DNA of 64,000 bases from Streptomyces griseochromogenes (GTDB taxonomy: Bacteria; Actinomycetota; Actinomycetes; Streptomycetales; Streptomycetaceae): NCBI RefSeq assembly GCF_001542625.1, contig NZ_CP016279.1, forward strand, positions 682,001 through 746,000. Direction: 5' to 3'. The notes under the pieces are model-generated. The model ran no database searches. It had not been told where the DNA came from and was given only the letters and a program-made list of their open reading frames with translations. Position 1 is the stretch's first letter; every line of letters begins with the position of its first letter. Both the position numbers and the translations under genes were made by a program. Of this stretch, positions 8,084-16,383 are shown one piece after another.

Positions 8084-8605
8084 TCACGGGCTGCCGGGCT
8101 TCCACCCCACGTACGTGCCACCGCTGACGGCGGTCTTGTAGTTGGACTTGAAGCCGATCGCGCCGTTGTCCGACGCGTCCGTCATCCAGACGCCGCCCCT
8201 GCCGTCCGACAGGCCCACGTGCCAGTAGGGCCTCGACGTCTTCCAGAACACGAAGGAGGCGATGGGCGGGGTGCCCGTCGTGTGCTGGGCCCCGTCGTCG
8301 GACGTCCAGTGGGTCTTCGCCGAGTAGTGGACGATGTGCCGCTGCCAGGCCGCTGCCACCGCGTATTCGCAGCGGCCGTGGTAGGAGGTGTCGCCCTTGT
8401 GGGCCACGAACCAGTCCATGGCCTCGATGACCGGGGATCCCTGGGGGAGCACCGGAGCGCTGACGGCGGAACGCTGAGTACCGGCCGCCGTTCCCTCGGC
8501 GGCGGCCGATGCCACACCGGACGCCGATGCGGTCAGCGCCAGGCACAGGGCGGCGCCGAACAAGGCGCCCGACAGGCGGTTCTTGGGCTGTTTTGCGGTA
8601 TGCAA
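8084..8605 (-). CDS. Secreted NlpC/P60- or CHAP-like protein
   Basis: 173 residues. A signal peptide of about 35 residues (positive start KQPKNR, hydrophobic core GALFGAALCLALTAS, then ASAAAE) indicates export. The mature part has a cysteine at the head of a helix (RCEYAVAAAWQRH) and a later YWHVGLSDGRGG, the Cys...His order of papain-like NlpC/P60 and CHAP cell-wall hydrolases. The third catalytic residue is not obvious, so this is a fold-level guess; such proteins cut peptidoglycan stem peptides. Monocistronic, with a hairpin beyond its end. Confidence 0.6.
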   Translation of the reverse strand: MHTAKQPKNRLSGALFGAALCLALTASASGVASAAAEGTAAGTQRSAVSAPVLPQGSPVIEAMDWFVAHKGDTSYHGRCEYAVAAAWQRHIVHYSAKTHWTSDDGAQHTTGTPPIASFVFWKTSRPYWHVGLSDGRGGVWMTDASDNGAIGFKSNYKTAVSGGTYVGWKPGSP

Positions 8606-8731
8606 GATTCCCCGTTTTCGTCATGTTCTGATCGTGGTCGCGCATCCTGAGACGCCTGGCCAGTATGACCGTTCACGCATACGGGAGCGGAACGTTTTTC
8701 CAACGGCGGCCCCAGGCAGCCACGTTCGCCG

Positions 8732-9118
8732 TCAGACCAGGGTCGAGATGCAGAACGGGTGACCTGCGGGGTCCAGCAGGACGCGCCACCGGTCCGGCGC
8801 CGGCTGGAACTCGGGCCTGGTGGCGCCCAGGTCGAGCAGTCGTTTCTCGGCGATGTCCAGGTCGTCGACGCCCAGTTCGATGTGCGCCTGCTTCTCCTGG
8901 GCGGGGTCCGGCCAGGTCGGCGGGCGGTAGTCAGCCAGGCGGTTGAAGCCGAGGCCGGGCGCGCCCTCCTTGCCCAGCAGGACGAAGTCGTCGTTGGAGA
9001 AGAGCACCGGGAACGCGAGCAACTCGCCGTAGAAGCGGGCCATCTCGGCGGGGTCGGCACAGTCGAAGGTGACGGCGGCGTAGCGGAATGCGGGTGTCGA
9101 AGTGGTCTCTGCAGTCAT
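8732..9118 (-). CDS. VOC (glyoxalase-like) family protein
   Basis: 128 residues with two beta-alpha-beta-beta-beta units typical of the vicinal oxygen chelate fold: AVTFDCADPAEMARFYGELL at the start and HIELGVDDLDIAEKRLLDLG in the second half, ending VLLDPAGHPFCIS. Family members bind a metal between the two halves and act in detoxification or as binding proteins; the substrate here is unknown. It is divergent from the WYL regulator at 9191, and their shared 72-base promoter region contains a perfect 11-bp inverted repeat, so it is probably the regulator's target. Confidence 0.85.
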   Translation of the reverse strand: MTAETTSTPAFRYAAVTFDCADPAEMARFYGELLAFPVLFSNDDFVLLGKEGAPGLGFNRLADYRPPTWPDPAQEKQAHIELGVDDLDIAEKRLLDLGATRPEFQPAPDRWRVLLDPAGHPFCISTLV

Positions 9119-9135
9119 GGGAGGGACGCTAGGAC

Positions 9136-9164
9136 ATGACCAGGACAGTTTCGGTCCTGGTCAT
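9136..9164. promoter_or_regulatory. Perfect inverted repeat, likely WYL-regulator operator
   Basis: ATGACCAGGAC (9136-9146) and GTCCTGGTCAT (9154-9164) are perfect 11-bp arms with a 7-base spacer. The site lies in the 72-base gap between the VOC gene and the YafY-type regulator, 17 bases from the VOC start, where a bound repressor would block both promoters. Confidence 0.65.
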
Positions 9165-9190
9165 ACCGGACGTGTGCGAGACTTCGGGCC

Positions 9191-10168
9191 GTGCTCAGCT
9201 CGTCCGCCCGCCTGCTGCGGCTGCTGTCCCTGCTGCCCTCCCGGCCGTCCTGGACCTGTGCCGAACTGGCCGAACACATGGAGGTCACCGACCGCACCGT
9301 CCGGCGGGACATCGCCCGGCTCCGGGAACTCGGCTACACCGTCGACTCCGACGCCGGACCGTGGGGCGGCTACCGCCTGCGCGCCGGATCCCGGGTGCCG
9401 CCGCTCATCCTCGACGACGAGGAAGCGCTGGCGGTGGCGGTCGGCCTGCGCGAGGCGGCCCTGAGCGACGCGCTCGGTGGCGACCAGGCCGCGCTGTCGG
9501 CGCTGCTGAAGCTGCGCCAGGTACTGCCCCGGCGTATCGCGGACCGCCTCGGCGAACTGGACGACGCCTTCGTACGGCTGCCCGGGGCGGACGGCCCGCA
9601 GATCAGGCCCGGCCTGCTGCTGGAACTGGCGACCGCGTGCCGGCGAGGGGAGCGGGCCCGGCTGTCGTACACCGACGGGGAGGGACGCGCCACGGTCCGG
9701 GACGTCGACCCGTACCGTCTCGTCCACACCGGACGGCGCTGGTACTTCGTCGCGAGGGACGTGTCCCGTGGCCAGTGGCGGACGTTCCGGGCCGACCGGG
9801 TCGACCGTCTACGGCCCACGGGACAACCGGTGCGCATCACCGACCCGCCCGACCCGGCCTCGCTGGTCTCCCGCAACATCGCCAACGGCCCCTACCCCCT
9901 GTCCGCGACCATCCGCCTGCCCGTCCCCCTGGACCAGGCGCTGCGTCTCGTCCCGGCCACCATCGGCACCCACCGCCCCGACGGCCCGGACGCGACCCTG
10001 GTGGACATCGGCGGCCCCGACCCGGACGGCCTCGCCCGCTACCTCCTCGGTCTCGGGACGCCTCTGCGCGTCCTCGCCCCGGACGCCGTTCGGCAGGCCC
10101 TGACGCGCCGTGCGCGGGAACTTGCCGAGGAGAACGCGGAGGACGTCGGTACGCCACCCTCCGGTTAG
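9191..10168 (+). CDS. YafY-type transcriptional regulator with WYL domain
   Basis: 325 residues from a GTG with no ribosome binding site; GAGACT at 9178-9183 ends seven bases before it, so a leaderless message is likely. Residues about 5-60 are a winged helix (CAELAEHMEVTDRTVRRDIARL) of the DeoR/HTH_11 kind, followed by a WYL domain near 140-200 (DVDPYRLVHTGRRWYFVARD) and a C-terminal extension. WYL domains bind small ligands or nucleic acids. By position it controls the divergent VOC gene and itself. Confidence 0.88.
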   Translation: MLSSSARLLRLLSLLPSRPSWTCAELAEHMEVTDRTVRRDIARLRELGYTVDSDAGPWGGYRLRAGSRVPPLILDDEEALAVAVGLREAALSDALGGDQAALSALLKLRQVLPRRIADRLGELDDAFVRLPGADGPQIRPGLLLELATACRRGERARLSYTDGEGRATVRDVDPYRLVHTGRRWYFVARDVSRGQWRTFRADRVDRLRPTGQPVRITDPPDPASLVSRNIANGPYPLSATIRLPVPLDQALRLVPATIGTHRPDGPDATLVDIGGPDPDGLARYLLGLGTPLRVLAPDAVRQALTRRARELAEENAEDVGTPPSG

Positions 10169-10177
10169 CCGCTCTCC

Positions 10178-10207
10178 GGCCCCGGTCCGCAGCGCGGACC
10201 GAGGCCG
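10178..10207. terminator. Bidirectional hairpin between convergent genes
   Basis: CGGTCCGC (10183-10190), loop AGC, GCGGACCG (10194-10201), extended by GGCC on both sides. It lies in the 59-base gap between the regulator stop and the argS stop and can serve both. Confidence 0.6.
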
Positions 10208-10227
10208 ATGGCGAGCAGCGGCAGGTG

Positions 10228-11991
10228 TCAGAGCTTCTCCGGCGTCCTGATGCCCAGCAGGGCCATGCCCTGGTGCAGGGTGCGGGCCGTCACGTCGCAG
10301 AGGAAGAGGCGGTTCTCCACCTGCTCCGGCGTCTCGGCCTTCAGGACCGGGCACTTGTCGTAGAACGTCGTGTACAGGGACGCCAGCTGGTACAGGTACG
10401 CCGCCAGCTTGTGCGGGGCGTACTCCGACGCCGCCTCCGCCACCGTCTCCGCGAACGCGTCGACGTGCAGGCCGAGGGCCCGCTCGGCCTCCGCCAGCTC
10501 CAGCTCGGGACGCGCGGCCGGGCGGACCTCGCCGGCCTTGCGCAGGATGGACCGGATACGGGCGTACGCGTACTGGAGGTACACGGACGTGTCGCCGTTC
10601 AGCGAGACCATCTGGTCCAGGTCGAACTTGTAGTCCCGGTTCGCCGACGTGGACAGGTCCGCGTACTTCACCGCGCCGATGCCCACCTGGGCGCCCCGCT
10701 CGCTGATCTCCTGCTCGGACAGGTCCTGGGCCTTCTCACGGACCACGGCCGACGCACGCTCGATCGCCTCGTCCAGCAGGTCGACCAGGCGGACCGTCTC
10801 ACCCTCACGCGTCTTGAACGGCTTGCCGTCCTTGCCGAGCACCGTGCCGAAGGCCAGCTGGACCGCCGTCACGTCCTCGTTCAGCCAGCCCGCCCGGCGA
10901 GCGGTCTCGAAGACCATCCTGAAGTGCAGGGCCTGCCGGGCGTCCACCACGTACAGCAGGGTGTTCGCCTTGAGGTTGAAGACGCGGTCGCGGATCGCGG
11001 ACAGGTCGGTGGCCGCGTAGCCGTAGCCGCCGTCCGACTTCTGCACGATCAGCGGGACCGGGTTGCCGTCCGGGCCCTTGATGTCCTCGAAGAAGACACA
11101 CAGGGCGCCCTCGGAGCGGACCGCGACGCCCGACTCCTCCAGCAGGCGGCAGGTCTCGGCCAGCATGTCGTTGTAGCCGGACTCGCCGACGATGTCGGGG
11201 TCCTGGATCTCCATGTCCAGCTTCTCGAAGACGGAGAAGAAGTAGATCTTCGACTCGTCCACGAACTTCTGCCACGTGGCCAGGGTCCGCGGATCGCCGG
11301 CCTGCAGGTCCACGACACGACGGCGCGCCCGGGTCTTGAACTCCTCGTCGGAGTCGAACAGCTTGCGCGCGGCCTTGTAGAGGCGGTCGAGGTTCGACAT
11401 CGCCTCCTCACCGGTCACCTGGGCGGCCTTGTGGTCCAGCTCGTGCGGGTGCTCGTCCAGGTACTGGATGAGCATGCCGAACTGGGTGCCCCAGTCGCCG
11501 ATGTGGTGGCGGCGGATCACGTTCTCGCCCGTGAATTCGAGGAGGTGGACCGCCGCGTCGCCGATGACCGCCGACCGCAGGTGGCCTACGTGCATCTCCT
11601 TCGCCACGTTCGGCTGGGCGTAGTCGATCACCGTCGTGCCCGGGTGCGCGGCCTGCGGCACGCCGAGGCGGCCCGACTCGTCCGCGTACCGCGCGGCCAG
11701 GTTCTCGGTGATCGCCCGGTCCGCGATCGTGATGTTCAGGAAGCCGGGGCCGGAGACCTCGACGTCCTTGATCACATCACCCGTGACCACCTGGGAGAAG
11801 ACCTGCGTCGCCAGCTCCCGGGGGTTCGCCTTCGCCTTCTTGGCCAGGGCCAGGATGCCGTTGGCCTGGAAGTCGGCCCGGTCGCTTCGTCGCAGCAGCG
11901 GGTCCGCGCCGGCGGCCTCCGGCAGGGTGGCCGAGAGGGCGGACGCGAGATGCTGCTGGACGGAGTCGCTGAGGGACGTGACCGAGGCCAT
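10228..11991 (-). CDS. argS: Arginyl-tRNA synthetase
   Basis: 587 residues, class I synthetase. The HIGH box is HVGHL from H134 ([12 protein letters not shown]), followed by the DWGTQFGM region; the second half has the ArgRS DALR anticodon-binding domain ([17 protein letters not shown]) and the usual QGMALLGI end. As in many ArgRS a canonical KMSK is absent ([12 protein letters not shown] occupies that place). The ATG ending at 11991 is odd in that the only good Shine-Dalgarno sequence (GAGGAGA) lies about 16-17 bases upstream. Transcribed divergently from lysS. Confidence 0.97.
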   Translation of the reverse strand: MASVTSLSDSVQQHLASALSATLPEAAGADPLLRRSDRADFQANGILALAKKAKANPRELATQVFSQVVTGDVIKDVEVSGPGFLNITIADRAITENLAARYADESGRLGVPQAAHPGTTVIDYAQPNVAKEMHVGHLRSAVIGDAAVHLLEFTGENVIRRHHIGDWGTQFGMLIQYLDEHPHELDHKAAQVTGEEAMSNLDRLYKAARKLFDSDEEFKTRARRRVVDLQAGDPRTLATWQKFVDESKIYFFSVFEKLDMEIQDPDIVGESGYNDMLAETCRLLEESGVAVRSEGALCVFFEDIKGPDGNPVPLIVQKSDGGYGYAATDLSAIRDRVFNLKANTLLYVVDARQALHFRMVFETARRAGWLNEDVTAVQLAFGTVLGKDGKPFKTREGETVRLVDLLDEAIERASAVVREKAQDLSEQEISERGAQVGIGAVKYADLSTSANRDYKFDLDQMVSLNGDTSVYLQYAYARIRSILRKAGEVRPAARPELELAEAERALGLHVDAFAETVAEAASEYAPHKLAAYLYQLASLYTTFYDKCPVLKAETPEQVENRLFLCDVTARTLHQGMALLGIRTPEKL

Positions 11992-12132
11992 AGGAAGGGG
12001 TGCCGTTCTCCTCGTGGGCGGATAGTCCCCGCCAGTATCCCACGGGGGGTAAAGCGAATTTTCCTGTCGGTGACTGAACGCGGACCCCGGGCAGCGCGTC
12101 CAACGCGGTGAAAAGGCGTTTTCGTGGTTGCT

Positions 12133-12146
12133 GTCCCACCTGGGAC
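12133..12146. promoter_or_regulatory. Short palindrome between argS and lysS
   Basis: GTCCCA-CC-TGGGAC, 6-bp perfect arms with a two-base centre, 54 bases before the lysS start and 142 bases from the argS start. A candidate operator in a divergent synthetase promoter; short enough to be chance in GC-rich DNA. Confidence 0.3.
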
Positions 12147-12199
12147 AATGGAGCGGTCAGCCGTGTGACCGTACCGGCTGCCCGAGGAGAAAGAAGGAC

Positions 12200-13939
12200 G
12201 TGCCGATCGTGGCTCAGAGCACCGAGACCACCGACTGGGTCTCCCGTTTCGCGGATGAGGTCATCGAAGAGTCGGAGCGCCGTGCCCCGGGCAAACCGGT
12301 CGTCGTCGCATCCGGCCTCTCCCCCTCCGGGCCCATCCACCTGGGCAACCTCCGCGAGGTCATGACCCCGCACCTGGTCGCCGACGAGATCCGCCGCCGT
12401 GGCCACCAGGTCCGGCACCTGATCTCCTGGGACGACTACGACCGCTACCGCAAGGTGCCCCAGGGCATCGCCGGGGTCGACGACTCGTGGGCCGAGCACA
12501 TCGGCAAGCCGCTGACCTCCGTCCCGGCCCCGAAGGGCTCCGCCCACCCCACCTGGGCCGAGCACTTCAAGGCCGCGATGATCGCCTCGCTGGCCGAGCT
12601 GGGCGTCGAGTTCGACGGCATCAGCCAGACCGCCCAGTACACCTCCGGTGTCTACCGCGAGCAGATCCTGCACGCCATGAAGCACCGCGGCGACATCGAC
12701 GCGATCCTCGCCCAGTACCGCACCAAGCCCAAGACCAAGAAGCCCCAGCAGAAGGCCGTCGACGAGGCCGAGCTGGAGGCCGAGGAGGGTTCCGGCGCCG
12801 CGGCCGAGGACGACGGCAGTTCCGGTTCCTCCGGGTACTTCCCGTACAAGCCGTACTGCGGCAACTGCGACAAGGACCTGACGACCGTCACCTCCTACGA
12901 CGACGACACCACCGAGCTGTCGTACACGTGCAACGAGTGCGACTTCTCCGAGACCGTCCGGCTCAGCGAGTTCAACCGCGGCAAGCTGGTCTGGAAGGTC
13001 GACTGGCCGATGCGATGGGCCTACGAGGGCGTCGTCTTCGAGCCGAGCGGTGTCGACCACTCGTCGCCGGGCTCCAGCTTCCAGGTCGGCGGACAGATCG
13101 TCGGCATCTTCGGCGGCAAGCAGCCCATCGGCCCGATGTACGCCTTCGTCGGCATCTCCGGCATGGCGAAGATGTCGTCCTCGCGCGGCGGCGTGCCCAC
13201 CCCGGCCGACGCGCTGAAGATCATGGAACCGCAGATCCTGCGCTGGCTCTACGCCCGGCGCAGGCCCAACCAGTCCTTCAAGATCGCCTTCGACCAGGAG
13301 ATCCAGCGGCTCTACGACGAGTGGGACAAGCTGGCGGGGAAGGTGGCCGACGGGTCCGCGCTGCCGGCCGACGTCGCCGCCTACACGCGGGCGGTCGGCC
13401 CGGCCGCCGGTGACCTGCCCAGGACGCCCCGGCCGATGCCGTACCGCACGCTCGCGTCCGTCGCCGACATCACCGCCGGACACGAGGACCAGGCGCTGCG
13501 CATCCTCTCCGAGCTCGACCCGGAGCAGCCGCTGGCCTCCCTGGACGAGGCACGGCCGCGCTACGACAAGGCCGAGGCGTGGATCAACGCCCACGTCCCC
13601 GCCGACCAGCGCACCATCGTCCGCGAAGAGCCCGACGGCGAACTGCTGAAGTCCCTCGACGAGGCCTCCCAGCAGTCCGTACGACTGCTGCTCGACGGGC
13701 TCGCCGAGCACTGGTCCCTCGACGGGCTGACCCACCTCGTCTACGGCGTGCCCAAGGTCCAGGCCGGGTTCTCGGCCGACGCCACGCCCAAGGAGCTCCC
13801 GCCGGAGATCAAGACGGCCCAGCGGACCTTCTTCGCCCTGCTGTACCACCTGCTCGTCGGGCGGGACACCGGCCCGCGGCTGCCCACGCTGCTGCTGGCG
13901 GTCGGGCAGGAGCGGGTGCGCAAGCTGCTCGGCGCGTAA
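12200..13939 (+). CDS. lysS: Lysyl-tRNA synthetase, class I
   Basis: 579 residues from a GTG at 12200 with GAGGAG ten bases upstream; a second in-frame GTG at 12209 is possible. This is the archaeal-type class I LysRS, not the common bacterial class II: HLGN signature at H47 in SGPIHLGNLREV, KMSSS at K324, and a zinc ribbon C220xxC223...C244xxC247. An acidic low-complexity insert (about 190-215) precedes the ribbon. Charges tRNA-Lys with lysine in the cytoplasm. No class II lysS is visible in the window. A strong terminator follows directly. Confidence 0.95.
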   Translation: MPIVAQSTETTDWVSRFADEVIEESERRAPGKPVVVASGLSPSGPIHLGNLREVMTPHLVADEIRRRGHQVRHLISWDDYDRYRKVPQGIAGVDDSWAEHIGKPLTSVPAPKGSAHPTWAEHFKAAMIASLAELGVEFDGISQTAQYTSGVYREQILHAMKHRGDIDAILAQYRTKPKTKKPQQKAVDEAELEAEEGSGAAAEDDGSSGSSGYFPYKPYCGNCDKDLTTVTSYDDDTTELSYTCNECDFSETVRLSEFNRGKLVWKVDWPMRWAYEGVVFEPSGVDHSSPGSSFQVGGQIVGIFGGKQPIGPMYAFVGISGMAKMSSSRGGVPTPADALKIMEPQILRWLYARRRPNQSFKIAFDQEIQRLYDEWDKLAGKVADGSALPADVAAYTRAVGPAAGDLPRTPRPMPYRTLASVADITAGHEDQALRILSELDPEQPLASLDEARPRYDKAEAWINAHVPADQRTIVREEPDGELLKSLDEASQQSVRLLLDGLAEHWSLDGLTHLVYGVPKVQAGFSADATPKELPPEIKTAQRTFFALLYHLLVGRDTGPRLPTLLLAVGQERVRKLLGA

Positions 13940-13956
13940 CGAGCGAGCGGCAAAGG

Positions 13957-13986
13957 AAAGGGGCCCTCGGTCGAGGGCCCCTTTTT
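13957..13986. terminator. Strong intrinsic terminator after lysS
   Basis: A 13-bp perfect stem (13957-13969 with 13972-13984) running into TTTTT, 18 bases after the lysS stop. The left arm begins AAA, so it also works for the minus-strand DUF2637 gene ending at 13999. The clearest classical terminator in the window. Confidence 0.9.
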
Positions 13987-13998
13987 CGTGCACTTGCT

Positions 13999-15294
13999 CT
14001 AGGCGATGTGGTCGTCCTGCAGTTCCGCCGAGTGGCGGCTGGTGAAGCGATTGACCATGCGCTCGGCCTCACGCTGCGGCATGGCGATGCCGTACGTCGC
14101 CTCCACGTCGCCACGGAACTGGCCGGCCGTGGGGTAGCTGCCGTCGATCGACTGCCGGAAGACCTGGTAGTAGGCCTCCTCGTCGGGCTCGACGGGCGGG
14201 GTGCCGCCGCCCTCGCCCAGTTCGCGGGTCCGGTTCGGGCCCACGGGGATGGGGAAGCTGCCGGTCTCCTCCGAGGGGGAGGGCTGCTGGAACTGCTCCG
14301 GCGGCTGCTCCTCGTACCACTCCTCGTACTGTTCCTCGGGGACGTACTGAGGGTCCGGGGGCGGTTCGTAGGTGGGGTCGTAGCCGCCGTGGTAGTCCAC
14401 CTCGCGCGGGGTCTGGAACCAGGGGCTCTCGTCCGGCTCCTGGGCGACTTCCGGGGACTCGGTGCGCTGGCCGGGCAGTCGGGGGCGCTGTTCGCTCCGA
14501 GGCGCCTCCCCCAGTGCCTGAACGGCCTGGGAAGTACCCCCATCGCCCACCCGTGCCGCCCCGGCGGCGCGATTGCCCGCGGCCACGGGAGGGAGGAGCA
14601 CCGGCTCTATGCCCGCCGCCGCCAGCCCCGCCGGAGCCGTCTCCGCCAGGGGCACGCCGTAGCGGGCCAGACGGAGCGGCATCAGGGACTCCACCGGGGC
14701 CTTGCGGCGCCAGCCACGGCCGAAGCGGGCCTGCAGTCTCGCCTGATAGACGAGACGTTCCTGTTCCAGCTTGATGACCTGGTCGTAGGAGCGCAGCTCC
14801 CACAGCTTCATGCGGCGCCACAGCAGGAAGGTGGGCACCGGAGAGAGCAGCCAGCGGGTGAGGCGGACGCCCTCCATGTGCTTGTCGGCCGTGATGTCGG
14901 CGATCCGGCCGATGGCGTGCCGGGCCGCCTCGACGGCGACCACGAACAGGATCGGGATCACCGCGTGCATGCCCACGCCCAGCGGGTCCGGCCAGGCGGC
15001 GGCGCCGTTGAAGGCGATCGTCGCCGCCGTCAGGAGCCAGGCCGTCTGACGCAGAAGCGGGAACGGGATGCGGATCCAGGTCAGGAGCAGATCGAGAGCG
15101 AGCAGAACACAGATGCCTGCGTCGATGCCGACCGGGAACACATAGGAAAAGTTCCCGAAGCCCTTCTTGATGGCCAGCTCACGGACGGCCGCGTACGAAC
15201 CGGCGAAGCCGATACCGGCGATGATCAAAGCGCCGGACACGACCACGCCGATGAGTATGCGGTGCATCCGAGTCAGCTGCGGTGGCGCGGCCAC
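13999..15294 (-). CDS. DUF2637 membrane protein
   Basis: 431 residues from a GTG ending at 15294, chosen because GGGGAGGGGAG lies just upstream; an in-frame ATG at 15330 has no such site. Four membrane segments in the first 125 residues (RILIGVVVSGALIIAGIGFAG, FPVGIDAGICVLLALDLLL, AWLLTAATIAFNGAAAW, HAVIPILFVVAVEAARHAI) form the DUF2637 domain found in Streptomyces chromosomes and plasmid transfer (Spd) loci. Then comes a basic helix, a long Pro/Glu/Tyr-rich linker, and a C-terminal helical domain (PTAGQFRGDVEATYGIAMPQ) that looks like a small DNA-binding or partner-binding unit. Function not established. Confidence 0.8.
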   Translation of the reverse strand: MAAPPQLTRMHRILIGVVVSGALIIAGIGFAGSYAAVRELAIKKGFGNFSYVFPVGIDAGICVLLALDLLLTWIRIPFPLLRQTAWLLTAATIAFNGAAAWPDPLGVGMHAVIPILFVVAVEAARHAIGRIADITADKHMEGVRLTRWLLSPVPTFLLWRRMKLWELRSYDQVIKLEQERLVYQARLQARFGRGWRRKAPVESLMPLRLARYGVPLAETAPAGLAAAGIEPVLLPPVAAGNRAAGAARVGDGGTSQAVQALGEAPRSEQRPRLPGQRTESPEVAQEPDESPWFQTPREVDYHGGYDPTYEPPPDPQYVPEEQYEEWYEEQPPEQFQQPSPSEETGSFPIPVGPNRTRELGEGGGTPPVEPDEEAYYQVFRQSIDGSYPTAGQFRGDVEATYGIAMPQREAERMVNRFTSRHSAELQDDHIA

Positions 15295-15319
15295 TCGTAC
15301 TCCCCTCCCCTTGCGTGTT

Positions 15320-15331
15320 GTTGCGCGCAAC
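15320..15331. promoter_or_regulatory. Perfect 12-bp palindrome upstream of DUF2637 gene
   Basis: GTTGCGCGCAAC at 15320-15331, 26 bases before the chosen start and directly in front of its ribosome binding site. It has the position of an operator overlapping the start of transcription. Confidence 0.4.
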
Positions 15332-15366
15332 AGAGTGGCATACGCGTGCGAAGAACGTGACGCCGG

Positions 15367-16257
15367 TCAGTTCTTCTTGTCGGCCGACTTCGACGCGGAC
15401 GCGCTGGAGGAGGGCGACTTCGACGGGGACTTCGACGCCGGCTTGGACGGGGAGGACGAAGCCGTCGTCGAGGAACCGGCCCCGGAACCCTTGGCGTTGG
15501 CCTTCGAGACGGCCGCCACCGTCTCCTTGACCGCGTTCTCCGCGTCCTTGGTCAGGTCGTCGGCGCTCGGCGTCTTCTCGCCCGCGAGACCCGCGCCGTT
15601 GTAGTCGAGGGTGATGACGACGTTCTCGACCCGGGCGACCACCGTCTGCTGCTTGAAGGCGCCCTCCTTCTTCTTCAGGTCGTAACGCACCGCCGTCGCC
15701 TCTTCACCCACGCCCGCGACCGGCTCCGACTTGGTGTTCTGCGCACCGGAGACCGACTTGGCGTCCTTGACCTGCTGGGCGTAGTACGCCTGCGCCTGCT
15801 CGTTGCCCGAGCCACGGCTGGAGTCCGAGTCGAAGCGCAGCAGGGAGACGTTCAGCCAGCGGAACTGGGAGCCCTTGACACCGTTGTTGTCCAGGCTGCT
15901 CCAGGAGCAGGAGGAACGGGTCTTGACGTCGTCGGAGCTGCCCTCCTTGCCCGAGCTGTCCTTCGGCACCAGATCGGACAGGGTCTTCTTCGACAGCACC
16001 GCGCACGGCTCGGGCAGCGTCTGGTACGCCGCCGCCTGGACGGACGGCGAGGCCGAGGGCTGCTTCGACGAAGTACCGCCGCCCGCGGTCTGCTGGGCGC
16101 CGGCACCGCCCTTGTCCTTGGAATCGCCGCTGTCCGAGGAGCAGGCGGCGGTGATCAGGACCGCGGGAACGGCTGCCGCGCAGACAAGAGCGCGGCTCAG
16201 GCGCTTGGCTCGCTGGTGAAGCTTGGCACGGACGTCTCGCTGGGCTGCTCGCTGCAT
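15367..16257 (-). CDS. DUF3558-like lipoprotein
   Basis: 296 residues; ATG ending at 16257 with GAAGGA five bases upstream. Signal peptide with a lipobox (AVLITAAC) gives a lipid-anchored protein on the outer face of the membrane. After a Ser/Gly-rich linker comes the DUF3558 pattern: LPEPCAVLSKKTLSDLVP, a second cysteine in SCSWSSLDNN, then a beta-rich C-terminus (VVARVENVVITLDYNG) and a lysine-serine tail. Two conserved cysteines probably form a disulfide. It is a paralogue of the next gene upstream (16384-17256). Role unknown; DUF3558 lipoproteins are mostly uncharacterised. Confidence 0.75.
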   Translation of the reverse strand: MQRAAQRDVRAKLHQRAKRLSRALVCAAAVPAVLITAACSSDSGDSKDKGGAGAQQTAGGGTSSKQPSASPSVQAAAYQTLPEPCAVLSKKTLSDLVPKDSSGKEGSSDDVKTRSSCSWSSLDNNGVKGSQFRWLNVSLLRFDSDSSRGSGNEQAQAYYAQQVKDAKSVSGAQNTKSEPVAGVGEEATAVRYDLKKKEGAFKQQTVVARVENVVITLDYNGAGLAGEKTPSADDLTKDAENAVKETVAAVSKANAKGSGAGSSTTASSSPSKPASKSPSKSPSSSASASKSADKKN

Positions 16258-16383
16258 GGTTCCTTCACTCGTGACGCTCGGTGTTCGTGCGGGTTCCTGC
16301 GGGGCCACCGTACGCGGTGAAGGAGCTGTGCGGTTTCCGTTCGCGCGCTTTGCCGGTGGCGGCCGAAGCGGCCCTCGCGGGGG

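Noticed and set aside
7857..8141. Small plus-strand gene in the gap before the NlpC/P60-like gene
   Set aside because: No family resemblance or ribosome binding site, and it runs through the strong hairpin at 7978-8018 and into the opposite-strand gene.
8606..8731. ydaO-type cyclic-di-AMP riboswitch upstream of the NlpC/P60-like gene
   Set aside because: Such riboswitches are common before cell-wall hydrolase genes in Streptomyces, but the conserved sequence blocks were not seen here.
9136..12111. A 991-codon open frame on the plus strand across the WYL regulator and argS
   Set aside because: It is the antisense/alternate-frame shadow of two well-supported genes; composition (Arg/Gly/Val runs) is that of out-of-frame GC-rich DNA.
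11777..13993. A 738-codon minus-strand frame opposite lysS
   Set aside because: Mirror of the lysS codon pattern; no start site or recognisable domain.
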